A stretch of 64,000 bases of DNA from Candidatus Latescibacterota bacterium. Lineage in GTDB: Bacteria > Latescibacterota > UBA2968 > UBA8231. A model generated the notes under the pieces. The model made no database searches. It saw only the letters and a program-made list of their open reading frames with translations, and was not told the DNA's origin. Where the stretch lies: NCBI GenBank assembly GCA_022819745.1, contig JAJEGS010000018.1, positions 62,001 through 126,000 of the forward strand. The letters run 5' to 3'. Positions 1 to 8,932 of the stretch are shown here, piece after piece; the first letter of the stretch is position 1, and every line of letters starts with the position of its first letter. The position numbers were made by a program, and so were the translations under genes.

Positions 1-741
1 ACTCGTTTCAACGCCAACGGCTCGGCTGCGCCCGAGGAGGCCAACTTGGTCTTGGGGCGGGGGACCAGCGGCAAGGTGGCGGGCAATTCGTTTACCGGTG
101 GGATTGGGATTTACTGCGTGGAGACGCGAGAAGTCGAGATCGAGGGCAACGCGCTGTACAATCACGAAGTTGGCCTTTGGACTAGAAGCGCGCGCCCGCG
201 TATTGTGCGCAATCAATTCTTCCGCAATGCGTTGGCCATGCGGATGGAGGGGAGCGTGGTGCCGGCGCGGCTGGTCTTGAACGGCGTCCAAGAGGGTGAG
301 CAACTGCTCGATAATCAAACTGATCAACCATTGCAGGCGATTAACAATTGGTGGGGGAACGAGGACGAGAGTTGGATAGCGGCCCGGATCAGCGGCGATG
401 TCAACTGGCGGCCCTTCCTCAACTTCGATCCGCGCACGCCCTTGGATTTTGCCTTGGGGCAGAATTACCCCAACCCGTTCAACGAAGGTACGCAGATCGA
501 CTATCAGATCGGGATCAACGACCCCATTGTCGCCGGCCAGACCATGGTCGAGCTAGAAGTCCGCACCTTGACCGGCGGTTTGGTGCGGCATCTGGTGGAG
601 GATCTGGCGGCTCCGGGGTTGTACAGCGCTTCTTGGGATGGCCGCGACGAGCGGGGCGAGCGCGTGGCCAGTGGCATGTATTATTGTATATTGCGCATCG
701 GTCCGATCTCCCGCGCCAATAAGATGATCTTTATCAAATGA
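1..741 (+). CDS. Secreted right-handed beta-helix protein, C-terminal part, with type-A/FlgD-like tail domain (5' partial)
   Basis: The reading frame is open from base 1, so the gene starts outside the window; 246 residues are visible. The first part has the N/G-rich short-strand pattern of a parallel beta-helix (NosD/pectate-lyase-like repeats, e.g. SFTGGIGIYC, ALYNHEVGLWT). From about residue 150 it switches to the module that opens with FALGQNYPNPFNEGT and ends SGMYYCILRIG...KMIFIK, the classic shape of the C-terminal secretion/sorting domain (Por_Secre_tail / FlgD-Ig type). It is therefore probably exported and surface-bound. The stop codon overlaps the nadB start (ATGA), an odd coupling of a surface protein with NAD biosynthesis. 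The beta-helix substrate is unknown. Confidence 0.8.
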   Translation, partial: TRFNANGSAAPEEANLVLGRGTSGKVAGNSFTGGIGIYCVETREVEIEGNALYNHEVGLWTRSARPRIVRNQFFRNALAMRMEGSVVPARLVLNGVQEGEQLLDNQTDQPLQAINNWWGNEDESWIAARISGDVNWRPFLNFDPRTPLDFALGQNYPNPFNEGTQIDYQIGINDPIVAGQTMVELEVRTLTGGLVRHLVEDLAAPGLYSASWDGRDERGERVASGMYYCILRIGPISRANKMIFIK

Positions 742-2312
742 AAATCGAGGCGGATTATCTCGTTCTCGGCAGTGGCATTGCCGGTTTGTTCTTTGCCCTC
801 AAGGCTGCTCAGCACGGATCCGTAGCCGTAGTGACCAAGCACGAGCGGCGCGAGTCCAACACGCAATACGCGCAAGGGGGTATTGCCGCAGCCATGGATG
901 CGGCCGATTCGGTCGCCAGCCACGCGCAGGACACGATTGCGGCGGGCGCGGGCCTGTGCGACCGCACGATCGTCGAAGGGGTGGTGGCCGAAGGGCCGGA
1001 GGTGGTAGAAGAACTGCTGGCGATTGGCGCGCAGTTCAATGAAGCGCGGCCTGGGGTGTTGGCGTTGGGGCGCGAGGGTGGGCACGCCCATGCGCGGGTG
1101 GTGCATGCGGACGACATGACTGGCCGCGAGGTGACGCGCGCCTTGGTCGCAGCCGTGCAAGCGCTGCCGCAAGTGACCTTGTACGATCACCATTTGGCGA
1201 TAGACTTAATCGTAGATGAGCAGCGGCGTTGCCACGGGGCTTGGGTATTGGACTCGCAGCAAGCCGATCCTATTGCCGCGGTGGCACCGGTTACGCTGCT
1301 GGCTACGGGCGGCTGCGGACAGGTCTTTTTGCACACCACTAATCCACGAGTGGCCTCTGGCGATGGAGTCGCTATGGCTTGGCGGGCTGGAGCGAGGGTG
1401 AGCAACATGGAGTTTATGCAGTTCCACCCGACCATGCTCTACGATCCGGGACGGCCCTCGTTCCTGATTACCGAGGCTTTGCGCGGGTTTGGTGCCGTGC
1501 TGATCGACGAGCGCGGCGCGGCGTTTACTGACCCGTTGCAGACGCGCGATGTGGTGTCGCGGGCCATTGTCGCGCAGATGCAGGAAAGTGGTGCCGAGTG
1601 CGTCTATTTGGACGTTACCGGCCAAGACGCCGATCAGACCCGCCGCCGCTTTCCCAACATCTATCAGCATTGTCTGGGGATGGGCGTGGATATGACCAAG
1701 ACGCCGATTCCGGTGGTGCCGGCGGCCCATTATAGCTGCGGTGGGGTGTGGACGGATGCGCACGGCCAGACGGATATTGCGGGTCTATACGCGGCTGGCG
1801 AGGTGGCGATGAGTGGGTTTCAGGGGGCCAATCGGCTGGCGAGCAATTCGCTGTTGGAAGGGTTGGTTCTTGCACGGCGCGCTGTCGCGCACGCCGGTGC
1901 AATTGCGCCCGTGGCGGTGGGGCTGTTCGAGATGGAGCATAGGGGCGATGCCGTTGCGCCCGATGCGTTGGAGGAGCGGCGGGAGTGGTTGCGGCGCTTG
2001 ATGTGGGACGAAGTGGGGATCGTGCGCAGCGACCGGGGCTTGCAGCGGGCTTGTGAGGAGACGGAGCGGATGGCGCGAGAGATTGAAGCGTTGTACAGCG
2101 AGCATCGGCTCGACGGCGAGTTAGTGCAGCTGCGGAGCTTGGCGACCGTGGCTCAGCTCATTGCTTGCTCGGCGCGGCAGCGCTTGGAAAGCCGCGGCGT
2201 CCACCACAACTGCGACCATCCCGCGCGCGACGATGATCGCTGGCAGCGACCGACGCTGCTGGTGAAGGATCGGGACTTTGATTTTTTTGATTATGGGATG
2301 GGCTGTGATTAA
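738..2312 (+). CDS. nadB: L-aspartate oxidase NadB
   Basis: Flavoenzyme that oxidises L-aspartate to iminoaspartate, the first step of de novo NAD synthesis, in the cytoplasm. The 524-residue length is normal. Visible signatures are the FAD-binding GSGIAG at residues 11-16, the Q-rich substrate loop NTQYAQGGIAAA at 41-52, GGHAHARVVHADD near 114-126, ATGGCGQVF at 189-197, ASGDG at 206-210, the HPTML motif at 230-234, HYSCGG at 331-336 and the FAD-binding GEVAMSGFQGANRLASNS block at 354-371. The C-terminal helical domain ends at FDYGMGCD. The start ATG overlaps the stop of the upstream gene by four bases. No nadA or nadC is adjacent. Confidence 0.95.
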   Translation: MKIEADYLVLGSGIAGLFFALKAAQHGSVAVVTKHERRESNTQYAQGGIAAAMDAADSVASHAQDTIAAGAGLCDRTIVEGVVAEGPEVVEELLAIGAQFNEARPGVLALGREGGHAHARVVHADDMTGREVTRALVAAVQALPQVTLYDHHLAIDLIVDEQRRCHGAWVLDSQQADPIAAVAPVTLLATGGCGQVFLHTTNPRVASGDGVAMAWRAGARVSNMEFMQFHPTMLYDPGRPSFLITEALRGFGAVLIDERGAAFTDPLQTRDVVSRAIVAQMQESGAECVYLDVTGQDADQTRRRFPNIYQHCLGMGVDMTKTPIPVVPAAHYSCGGVWTDAHGQTDIAGLYAAGEVAMSGFQGANRLASNSLLEGLVLARRAVAHAGAIAPVAVGLFEMEHRGDAVAPDALEERREWLRRLMWDEVGIVRSDRGLQRACEETERMAREIEALYSEHRLDGELVQLRSLATVAQLIACSARQRLESRGVHHNCDHPARDDDRWQRPTLLVKDRDFDFFDYGMGCD

Positions 2313-2368
2313 AAGCTACACGCAGCCCAAGTGGCCCTAAGCAACGGCAGCGCACTGACAAGGCGGCG

Positions 2369-2965
2369 TCAAAAATACACTAGTGCCGCCACTTCCGTCT
2401 GGAAGGTCTTGAGGGACCACTCCCACTTGCGCCGGTCAGAGCGGAGTTTGTCGGAGAGGTAGCTCAGGTCCAGTCCGGTCTGGGCACTCAAGCTGATGCG
2501 TTGGAACGGGAACCAGTCGGCACCCAGACCCCACGCTATTCCCAGATCGTGCTTGGTTCCGGTGCGTTGTCTTCCCGAATTTATACCTAGTAGGCGACTC
2601 CAAAAAACGGAAAGATCCACGTGGGCTTGGTAAAAAACAAAAGGGGCGACTTGGTCGTGCAGGGGGCGGTAGTGCTTGATGGTAGGACGGAGTTGCAGCC
2701 TTAGAGAACGAGATTGAGATTGGGAGTCGTATCGGTCGGGGTTGTCGAGATCTTCAGAAGTGCGATCGCTGTAATACGACGAAAAATCTATTTCTAAGCC
2801 GAGGGCCGTGACGGGAGAGCGTACCTTCCACAGGCTGAGGTCGAGTTCGCTGCTGGAAGGCAGGGCTACACCCAACGCCCAGTTGCCCCGGTCGGCCAAG
2901 GGGTCTTGGTCCGCGGCGGCAGTGCTTATCAACAGGACGATACCGATCAGAGTGAAAATAAACAT
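2369..2965 (-). CDS. Small exported envelope protein, paralogue A
   Basis: 198 residues with an N-terminal signal peptide (MFIFTLIGIVLLISTAAA, cleavage likely after AAA). The mature part starts DQDPLADRGNWALGVALPSS and consists of alternating short strands ending in an aromatic residue (ALVYF), typical of small outer-membrane beta-barrels. It is clearly paralogous to the 199-residue protein at 3967-4566 (same DRGxWALGVALPSSS, LQLRPTIKHYRPLHD and WFPFQRISLxxQTGL blocks). A lipoprotein sits between the two copies. No family is recognised; outer-membrane location is inferred. Confidence 0.7.
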   Translation of the reverse strand: MFIFTLIGIVLLISTAAADQDPLADRGNWALGVALPSSSELDLSLWKVRSPVTALGLEIDFSSYYSDRTSEDLDNPDRYDSQSQSRSLRLQLRPTIKHYRPLHDQVAPFVFYQAHVDLSVFWSRLLGINSGRQRTGTKHDLGIAWGLGADWFPFQRISLSAQTGLDLSYLSDKLRSDRRKWEWSLKTFQTEVAALVYF

Positions 2966-3018
2966 GACTTTCTTCTCAAAAGAAACAGGGTCTCATCTAT
3001 AGCGTAGAACATCCTCAC

Positions 3019-3945
3019 CTAATCGCCGGTTAACCTTGGAGTCTGTGGTACTGGAAACACCCATAAAAAGACGGGATTATCCTTGAATGAGTAGTCTTGC
3101 TTTTTGCGCAAGGTTATTCCGCCATCTGCAATACAGACCTCTGCGAAGGCGGGGTTCGGCTGAAACCCATCAATAGCTCGCCCGTCGTCGCGGCACAGCA
3201 CGGCTGACTCGGCCTCGGACGGCCGCCTGAAAATGTATATCCTCTGCTTGAGATCGTCTCTGTGACCATAGTCTGTGGTCTCGTTAAGCAGTTCAAGATA
3301 GATTACATCTACGGCACTCGCCGGCCAATCTACGAGCTTGTTTCGCAAATAACCCTTCTCATCAAACCACGAAGTATCGTTAGCGATGATTCTGGCGGTC
3401 TCTAAGAGGATATCGAAGTCCGACCGTTGGTAGGTCCTTACTTCTGTTGTGGATACAACCCTTAGAGAAGCGGGATTGTCCTCAAAAGAATATCCTTGCT
3501 CTTTGCTCAAGGTTATTTGGCCATCGACAATACAGACCTCTGCAAAGGCGGGGTTCGGCTGAAACCCATCAATGGCTCGTCCATCGTCGCGGCACAGCAC
3601 GGCTGACCCGGCCTCGGGTTGTACAAAGACGTATGTTCTTTCCTCGGAATGGTCTATATGACCAAACCCTGTGGCCTCGTTAATTGGTAAAAAATAAATT
3701 GCATCTACAGTACTGGCTGGCCAGTTCCGGAGAGCTATAGTGAAACGATCATTCTTATTGAAGCGGGTACCTCCGTCGAGAAAAATGCTTTGCGAACGCC
3801 TAGAAGAATAGGACGATTCAGAGGGTCGTGTAGGAGGTTCAGAGAGCCGCTGTGTAGGAGGCTGTGTCGGGCTCCAATAATCGCAAGCCGTTATATGGAT
3901 AGCTAGCAGCAAAGTAAGAGCTAAAAGAGGCATCGCATTGTTCAT
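3019..3945 (-). CDS. Lipoprotein with an internally duplicated domain
   Basis: 308 residues. The N-terminus is a lipoprotein signal with lipobox ITAC (Cys near residue 21), followed by a Pro/Ser/Thr-rich linker. Two copies of a roughly 120-residue module follow; each contains WPAS-VDxIY, a Thr/Gly-H-x-D segment, a near-identical stretch beginning LCRDDGRAIDGFQPNP and ending AEVCI, and a YSFxDNP block. The near-identity of this core against divergence elsewhere suggests recent gene conversion or strong constraint. It lies between two paralogous exported proteins on the same strand, so the three probably form one envelope operon. No known family is recognised. Confidence 0.65.
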   Translation of the reverse strand: MNNAMPLLALTLLLAIHITACDYWSPTQPPTQRLSEPPTRPSESSYSSRRSQSIFLDGGTRFNKNDRFTIALRNWPASTVDAIYFLPINEATGFGHIDHSEERTYVFVQPEAGSAVLCRDDGRAIDGFQPNPAFAEVCIVDGQITLSKEQGYSFEDNPASLRVVSTTEVRTYQRSDFDILLETARIIANDTSWFDEKGYLRNKLVDWPASAVDVIYLELLNETTDYGHRDDLKQRIYIFRRPSEAESAVLCRDDGRAIDGFQPNPAFAEVCIADGGITLRKKQDYSFKDNPVFLWVFPVPQTPRLTGD

Positions 3946-3966
3946 AAGTAGAGGAATCGCCTTTCA

Positions 3967-4566
3967 TCAAAAATACATCAATGCCTTCACTTCCGATTGG
4001 AAGGTTCTTAGGTAAAGGGACCAATTTCTACTAGACCTGTTATTATCGCCCCTAGTATCGTACTGCCCGTAGCGGTAGCCTAGTCTCAGCCCAGTCTGGC
4101 CGCCCAAACTGATGCGTTGGAATGGGAACCATTCGACTCCTAATCCCAGTGCTAGCCCTATATTGCCTGAGCTGCTGCCGCGCTGCGTATGCGGATCGTC
4201 GTCTCGTTTATAGCCCCGAAAACCAGCTTCGACTTGGCCGTACGTAAAAGGGGCGATTCGGTCGTGTAGGGGACGATAGTGCTTGATAGTAGGACGCAGT
4301 TGTAGCGATAGGTAATGTGTTTGAAGGGTGGTCGGGTCGGGATCATCGGCATTGTCGGTGGAATCGGCGTAGCTCCACGAAACACCTACTTCCAAGCCCA
4401 CGGCGGTGGTGGGAGAGCGGATCTTCCACAGGCTGAAGCTGCTTCCGCTGCTAGAGGGCAAGGCCACGCCCAACGCCCAATCGCCCCGATGGGACAAGGG
4501 GCCTTGGTCGGCGGCGGCGATGCCGCTCGTCAGCAGGCTGATCCAGATTAGACGGGAGATAGACAT
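3967..4566 (-). CDS. Small exported envelope protein, paralogue B
   Basis: 199 residues, signal peptide to about residue 19 (TSGIAAA), mature part DQGPLSHRGDWALGVALPSS onward. Strand-rich with Tyr/Trp/Arg alternation and C-terminal LMYF, as in small outer-membrane barrels. It is a paralogue of 2369-2965. An AGGAG Shine-Dalgarno lies eight bases upstream of the ATG. It is the first gene of the probable three-gene envelope operon. Function unknown. Confidence 0.7.
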   Translation of the reverse strand: MSISRLIWISLLTSGIAAADQGPLSHRGDWALGVALPSSSGSSFSLWKIRSPTTAVGLEVGVSWSYADSTDNADDPDPTTLQTHYLSLQLRPTIKHYRPLHDRIAPFTYGQVEAGFRGYKRDDDPHTQRGSSSGNIGLALGLGVEWFPFQRISLGGQTGLRLGYRYGQYDTRGDNNRSSRNWSLYLRTFQSEVKALMYF

Positions 4567-4597
4567 AGGAACTGCTCCTGAAGCACTGGTTAGCTGG

Positions 4598-4712
4598 CGT
4601 TACGCATTGTAGGGGCAACCCTTGGGGTTGCCCTTTTACGGATGTCCGCTGGCTAAGCTTGGGTGCCCATAAGGGACACCCCTACCTCTGCGGTTCAACA
4701 CAGTGCGTAACG
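4598..4712. repeat. MITE-like element with terminal inverted repeats
   Basis: A non-coding 115-base unit bounded by CGTTACGCATTG (4598-4609) and CAGTGCGTAACG (4701-4712), which are inverted repeats with one mismatch. Inside the left end are TAGGGGCAACCC and its hairpin partner GGTTGCCC (4612-4633); inside the right end is GGGACACCCCTA. The layout looks like a small non-autonomous mobile element or a REP-like doublet lying between two genes. The TAGGGGC core recurs in the hairpin at 32292-32332. Confidence 0.5.
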
Positions 4713-4756
4713 TCAGTAATATACACGATCAGGCGCTTCTATGTGTTCCATGCGCG

Positions 4757-6046
4757 CTATATTTTTGTCATGCGGTGCTGCGCCACGCGGTGCCAACACC
4801 AGCCGAGCAAGAGCAGCCCCAAGCCGCTGAGCCAGATTGTGCGCTCGACGAAAAACGCCAGCCCTAAGCAGGAGACTAGGCCCACTATGGCTATCCACCG
4901 GGGGTAGAGCCGTTGGTCGGCTGGCAAGCGCAGGGCGCAGAAGTTGGTGATGGCGTAATAGACCAGAATAGTGAAGGCGCTGAAGGACCAGGTGGTCTTG
5001 ATGTTGCCTACGAGGACTAGCCCGGCGATCGCCAGTCCGACGACCACCACGGCAATAGAGGGCGTAGTCTGATTCCGATTGAGACGGGCAAGCGCTTGGG
5101 GCATATCCCCACGGCGGCCCATGGCCAGCAGGACTCGCGACAGACCGAGGATTAGGTTGAGCAGCACCCCGGCCATAGCGGTGATGGCTCCCAAGGCTAG
5201 GAGCGAAGAGATGCCGGGTGCATCAAAGGTGTGGGCGATGACCTTTAGGGGGGCGGCCTTGTCCATAGTGGCCGCGTAAAAAGCCTCCGAGCCTACGGCG
5301 GCTATGGCGATGGCACCGACGCCGATGTAGAGCATCATGGAAATGAGCAACACGGCGACGATGGCACGGGGGATCGTCTTGCGGGGTTGGCGAACTTCTT
5401 CGCCGAGCGTGGCGATGCGACCGTAGCCCGTATAGGCGACGAACATCAGGGCGCTGGCATGCAATAGGGCCGACCAGCCTTGGTCTCCCAAGAAAGGGGT
5501 CAGGTGCAGGTTGCTCAGGGCGCTGGGTGTGCCAGCGACGATAAAGGCGATTAGCGAGCAAAGCGTCGCGGCGACGATGGCGATGTTGACCTTGTTGGTG
5601 CGGTTGATGCCCAAGAGGGAGATGAGGGTGAGTACTAGCACGGCTGCTAGGGCGACCGGGGTGATAGATGCGGTCTGATCTAGTGCGTTGAGCAGGTAGC
5701 CGGCCAGTCCCATCGCCGCAGTGGCCGCGGTCGCGCTCTTGGCGCAGATGAACATCCACCCGGCGGTAAAGCCGATGGCTGGAGAAGCGTACTCATAGCC
5801 GTATTGGTACGTGCCGCCGCTGAGGGGGTGGCTGGCAGCTAGCTGGGCGCTGGACAGGCCGTTGCAGAGGGCGACCAGCGCCCCGATGGCGATGGCGACG
5901 AGGACTGACGGGCCAGCGATGCCAGCGCCGATGCCAATGCTGACAAAGACGCCGGTGCCGACGATCGAACCCAAGCCGAGGGCGATGGTGCCGATTAGGC
6001 CCAGTTCGGGACGCAGGCGTTCGGCTGGGGTGGGTGTGGAAGTCAT
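4757..6046 (-). CDS. APC-family amino acid permease
   Basis: 429-residue inner-membrane transporter with about 12 hydrophobic segments. The first helix carries the APC signature GLGSIVGTGVFVSIG, and the second region has SSAQLAASHPLSGGTYQYGYE, as in amino acid/polyamine/organocation permeases. A later VAYTGYGRIATLGEEVRQPRK block is the conserved loop between helices 6 and 7. The substrate cannot be told from sequence. It is transcribed alone; the upstream gap to 6188 separates it from a divergent Cache-protein gene. Confidence 0.88.
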   Translation of the reverse strand: MTSTPTPAERLRPELGLIGTIALGLGSIVGTGVFVSIGIGAGIAGPSVLVAIAIGALVALCNGLSSAQLAASHPLSGGTYQYGYEYASPAIGFTAGWMFICAKSATAATAAMGLAGYLLNALDQTASITPVALAAVLVLTLISLLGINRTNKVNIAIVAATLCSLIAFIVAGTPSALSNLHLTPFLGDQGWSALLHASALMFVAYTGYGRIATLGEEVRQPRKTIPRAIVAVLLISMMLYIGVGAIAIAAVGSEAFYAATMDKAAPLKVIAHTFDAPGISSLLALGAITAMAGVLLNLILGLSRVLLAMGRRGDMPQALARLNRNQTTPSIAVVVVGLAIAGLVLVGNIKTTWSFSAFTILVYYAITNFCALRLPADQRLYPRWIAIVGLVSCLGLAFFVERTIWLSGLGLLLLGWCWHRVAQHRMTKI

Positions 6047-6188
6047 GCGAGCAAATATAGGTTGCGGCGCACTCGCGTCCTATCAGTCCATTTGCTAAAA
6101 GCGAAAAAAGCCGACGCGCCTTGACTATATACCTAAAGCCTCTTTACGTACTAAATATCACTCATTAACCAACTACGGGGAGGAAATC

Positions 6189-6734
6189 ATGATCCGAACA
6201 TTATCATTTGTCCTAGTTGCGATAGGGCTGCTCAGCGGCGCAGAAAAAGCAGACGCTGCCGCAAGTGATGTAGTAGATCGAGAGACGTTGAAGAATTTCG
6301 TGCTGGAAGCGAAGAGCCTGGTGGAGTCTGCGCAAGACGAGGCGGAGCGGACGGCCATTTTGGAGACCTTCAGGACCGACGAAGAATGGCGGCATGGGCC
6401 GATTTATATCTTCATCACCAGTTTCGACGGCACGGGCTTTTTCCACGCGACCCAACCCGCGCGTGAAGGGGTCAATAACATCGACTCAGAAGACAGCAAT
6501 GGCGTTAAGATCGTCCAGCAGAATATCGCGGCGGCACAAGCAGGAGGCGGATTCACGGAATATCTCTTTGATAATCCGGCGATCGAAGGAGAGGACGAGT
6601 CCACCAAGGTAAGCTACGTCGCCCCCATCGAGATTGATGGGGCATCCTATTACATTGGCGCAGGGTTGTATATTGATTCGGAGCAGACGAGTGTAGCACC
6701 CATTTCGTGGGGTAGCTTGAAAGGGCAGGTGTAA
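6189..6734 (+). CDS. Periplasmic single-Cache (sCache_2-like) protein
   Basis: 181 residues with a signal peptide ending near KADAA. The rest matches a stand-alone sCache_2 sensor domain: the helix LKNFVLEAKSLVESAQ, strands GPIYIFITSFDGTGFFHA, the helix VKIVQQNIAAAQAGGGF, then TEYLFDNP and TKVSYVAPIEIDGASYYIGAGLY. Such domains bind small ligands outside the cytoplasm. No transmembrane output domain is attached, so it may serve as a soluble binding partner. GGGGAGGAAATC gives a strong Shine-Dalgarno. It ends four bases before guaA. Confidence 0.8.
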   Translation: MIRTLSFVLVAIGLLSGAEKADAAASDVVDRETLKNFVLEAKSLVESAQDEAERTAILETFRTDEEWRHGPIYIFITSFDGTGFFHATQPAREGVNNIDSEDSNGVKIVQQNIAAAQAGGGFTEYLFDNPAIEGEDESTKVSYVAPIEIDGASYYIGAGLYIDSEQTSVAPISWGSLKGQV

Positions 6735-6737
6735 ACT

Positions 6738-8543
6738 TTGAGCATCGTCGTCCTCGACTTCGGCGGGCAGTACGCCCACCTGATTGCCAACCGCATTCGC
6801 CGCCTCCGCGTCCATGCTGAGATTCGCTCGCCAGAGACTGCGGTTGCCGAGTTGCAGGATGCCGACGGGCTGATTCTGTCGGGCGGTCCGGCCAGTGTCT
6901 ATGACCCGGAAGCTCCGGCGTACAATCCCGAGATTTTGGCGATGGGCAAGCCGATGCTGGGCTTGTGCTACGGCCACCAACTGCTTTGCCATCGCCTGGG
7001 CGGTCAAGTCGAGATGGGGACGACTCACGAGTTTGGCGCGGCCTATCTGCATGTTGACAAGGCAGAGGGCGTGCTGGCTGGCTTGGACGCGCGCGAGCGG
7101 GTGTGGATGAGCCATCGAGACCACGTTGCAGCATTGCCACCCGGATTTGCCGTCTTGGGCGCGACCGAGGACTGCCCGGTGGCGGCAATGGGCGACGCCG
7201 AGCGCAAGATATACGGCTTGCAGTTCCATCCAGAAGTAACGCACACCGTCCGAGGCATGGATATTCTCGATAACTTCGCCGCGCTGTGCGGCGCAGAGCG
7301 GAACTGGACGATGGAGCGCTACACCGAGGAGACGATAGAGCGGCTCCAAGAGCAGGCGCAGGGGCGCAACGTCTTTTTGTTCGTCAGCGGCGGCGTCGAT
7401 TCGTCGGTGGCGTTTCTCCTGCTCAACCGCGCTTTGGGTGCAGAGCGGGTGTTGGGTTTGCACATTGACAACGGCTTTATGCGCGAGGGCGAGACTACGA
7501 TGGTCGAGCGGCTGATGAAGGGCGCGGGCCTGCACAATCTGGAAGTCGTCGATGCCAGCGCGGAATTCCTCGCCGCCACAGAGGGGATTGCCGACCCAGA
7601 GGAAAAGCGGCAGCGGATTGGCGAGGAGTTCATCCGCGTCCGCGACCGGGCGCTGGCAGCACTGGCACTGGATCCGGACGAGTGGCTGTTGGGCCAGGGG
7701 ACGCTCTACACGGATACGATTGAGTCCGGCGGTACGGAAAACGCAGCGGTTATCAAGACGCACCACAACCGCGTCGGTGTCATCGATCAGCTCTTGGCCG
7801 AGGGCAAGGTCGTCGAGCCGCTGGACCAGCTCTACAAGGACGAGGCACGCACCTTGGGCGAGACGCTCGGCTTGCCGCATCACTTGGTCTGGCGGCATCC
7901 GTTCCCAGGGCCAGGGCTGGCGGTGCGGGCTTTGTGCAGCGATGGGCCAGACGCAGAGGACGCTGACTCCGGGTTGGCGCTTGAGACGGTCGCCGAGGCG
8001 CAAAAGGTGGCGGCGACATTCGGTCTGGCGCTCGATGTGCTGCCGTTGCTCAGCGTTGGGGTGCAGGGCGATTCGCGGACCTACGCGCATCCAGCGGTAG
8101 TTACCGGCCAGAGAGAGTGGAAGACGCTAGAGGCCCTTTCTACCGAGCTGACCAATAACTTCCCGTCGATCAATCGGGTGATCTACCTACTGGGGCCGAC
8201 ACCGCGACCGCAGCAAAATCTCAAAGCAGGGTATTTGACCCGCGACCGGCTCGATCTACTGCGCCAGGCCGATGCCATCAGCATGGAGGCGTTGGAGCGC
8301 CACGGGCTGATGGAGGAAGTGACCCAGATGCCGACGGTGCTGCTGCCACTGTCGTCGGATGGGGTGCAAGAGAGCGTGGTACTGCGGCCGATTGCGACTT
8401 CCGACTTTATGACCGCGCGCTTTTGCCCGTTGCCTCAGGCGTTTTTGGACGATGTGTGCGAGCGGCTGTTGGCACTAGCGGGCATTGAAGCGGTCTTTTA
8501 CGACATTACCCACAAGCCGCCGGGCACGGTGGAGTGGGAGTAA
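6738..8543 (+). CDS. guaA: GMP synthase (glutamine-hydrolysing) GuaA
   Basis: Converts XMP, glutamine and ATP to GMP. The class-I glutamine amidotransferase triad is visible: Cys77 in GLCYGHQ, and His164 and Glu166 in FHPEV. The ATP-pyrophosphatase P-loop SGGVDS is at 217-222, and the C-terminal dimerisation domain ends with the family hallmark KPPGTVEWE. At 601 residues it is about 75 longer than the E. coli enzyme, with extra sequence in the C-terminal half around GVQGDSRTY. The start is TTG, three bases after the Cache gene stop, so translation is probably coupled. Confidence 0.95.
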   Translation: MSIVVLDFGGQYAHLIANRIRRLRVHAEIRSPETAVAELQDADGLILSGGPASVYDPEAPAYNPEILAMGKPMLGLCYGHQLLCHRLGGQVEMGTTHEFGAAYLHVDKAEGVLAGLDARERVWMSHRDHVAALPPGFAVLGATEDCPVAAMGDAERKIYGLQFHPEVTHTVRGMDILDNFAALCGAERNWTMERYTEETIERLQEQAQGRNVFLFVSGGVDSSVAFLLLNRALGAERVLGLHIDNGFMREGETTMVERLMKGAGLHNLEVVDASAEFLAATEGIADPEEKRQRIGEEFIRVRDRALAALALDPDEWLLGQGTLYTDTIESGGTENAAVIKTHHNRVGVIDQLLAEGKVVEPLDQLYKDEARTLGETLGLPHHLVWRHPFPGPGLAVRALCSDGPDAEDADSGLALETVAEAQKVAATFGLALDVLPLLSVGVQGDSRTYAHPAVVTGQREWKTLEALSTELTNNFPSINRVIYLLGPTPRPQQNLKAGYLTRDRLDLLRQADAISMEALERHGLMEEVTQMPTVLLPLSSDGVQESVVLRPIATSDFMTARFCPLPQAFLDDVCERLLALAGIEAVFYDITHKPPGTVEWE

Positions 8544-8561
8544 AACCCAAGCGGCAAAAGT

Positions 8562-8900
8562 ATGTTTGACACCAGCATCCTCGACGAGGCCATAAGAGCA
8601 CGCCGTCAGAGGCTAGCGGTCGAGCAAGCCGAGTTGATCGATTGTGTTCGTCGCACTCTGTTGGAACTGCGGGAACCCTTCGGAATCGAGGTCGCGTACA
8701 TTGTCGGCTCGTTGCGGTCCCCCGATTCTTGGCGAGAGTCGTCCAACATTGATGTGGCCGTGGCAGGTTGCTCGCCTGTCGTGCTTGAGCTAATGAAAGA
8801 ATTGGAAGACGCTACCGGCAGAGTGGTGACCGTAATCGACCTCGACCGACATCCTGATCCCCAATCCTTTGTTCAGTTTGGAGTTAAGGTGCATGGATAA
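8562..8900 (+). CDS. Orphan MNT-type nucleotidyltransferase domain protein
   Basis: 112 residues. The nucleotidyltransferase signature is VGSLRSPDSWRESSNIDVAV: the GS pair is at 49-50, and the metal-binding D-x-D is replaced by N-x-D (Asn62, Asp64). Such proteins usually form the MNT antitoxin of HEPN-MNT modules, but no HEPN gene follows; the next gene is tyrS on the other strand. It may be a leftover antitoxin or a minimal nucleotidyltransferase with weakened catalysis. It starts 18 bases after guaA. Confidence 0.7.
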   Translation: MFDTSILDEAIRARRQRLAVEQAELIDCVRRTLLELREPFGIEVAYIVGSLRSPDSWRESSNIDVAVAGCSPVVLELMKELEDATGRVVTVIDLDRHPDPQSFVQFGVKVHG

Positions 8901-8932
8901 ATTTTGCCCCATGTTGTCCTTCTCACCGTTTT

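Noticed and set aside
6121..6160. Promoter TTGACT before the Cache gene
   Set aside because: A -35-like hexamer is present but no good -10 at 16-18 bases.
6486..8090. Long minus-strand open frame over guaA
   Set aside because: It is the antisense shadow of a high-GC gene with no start signal or family features.
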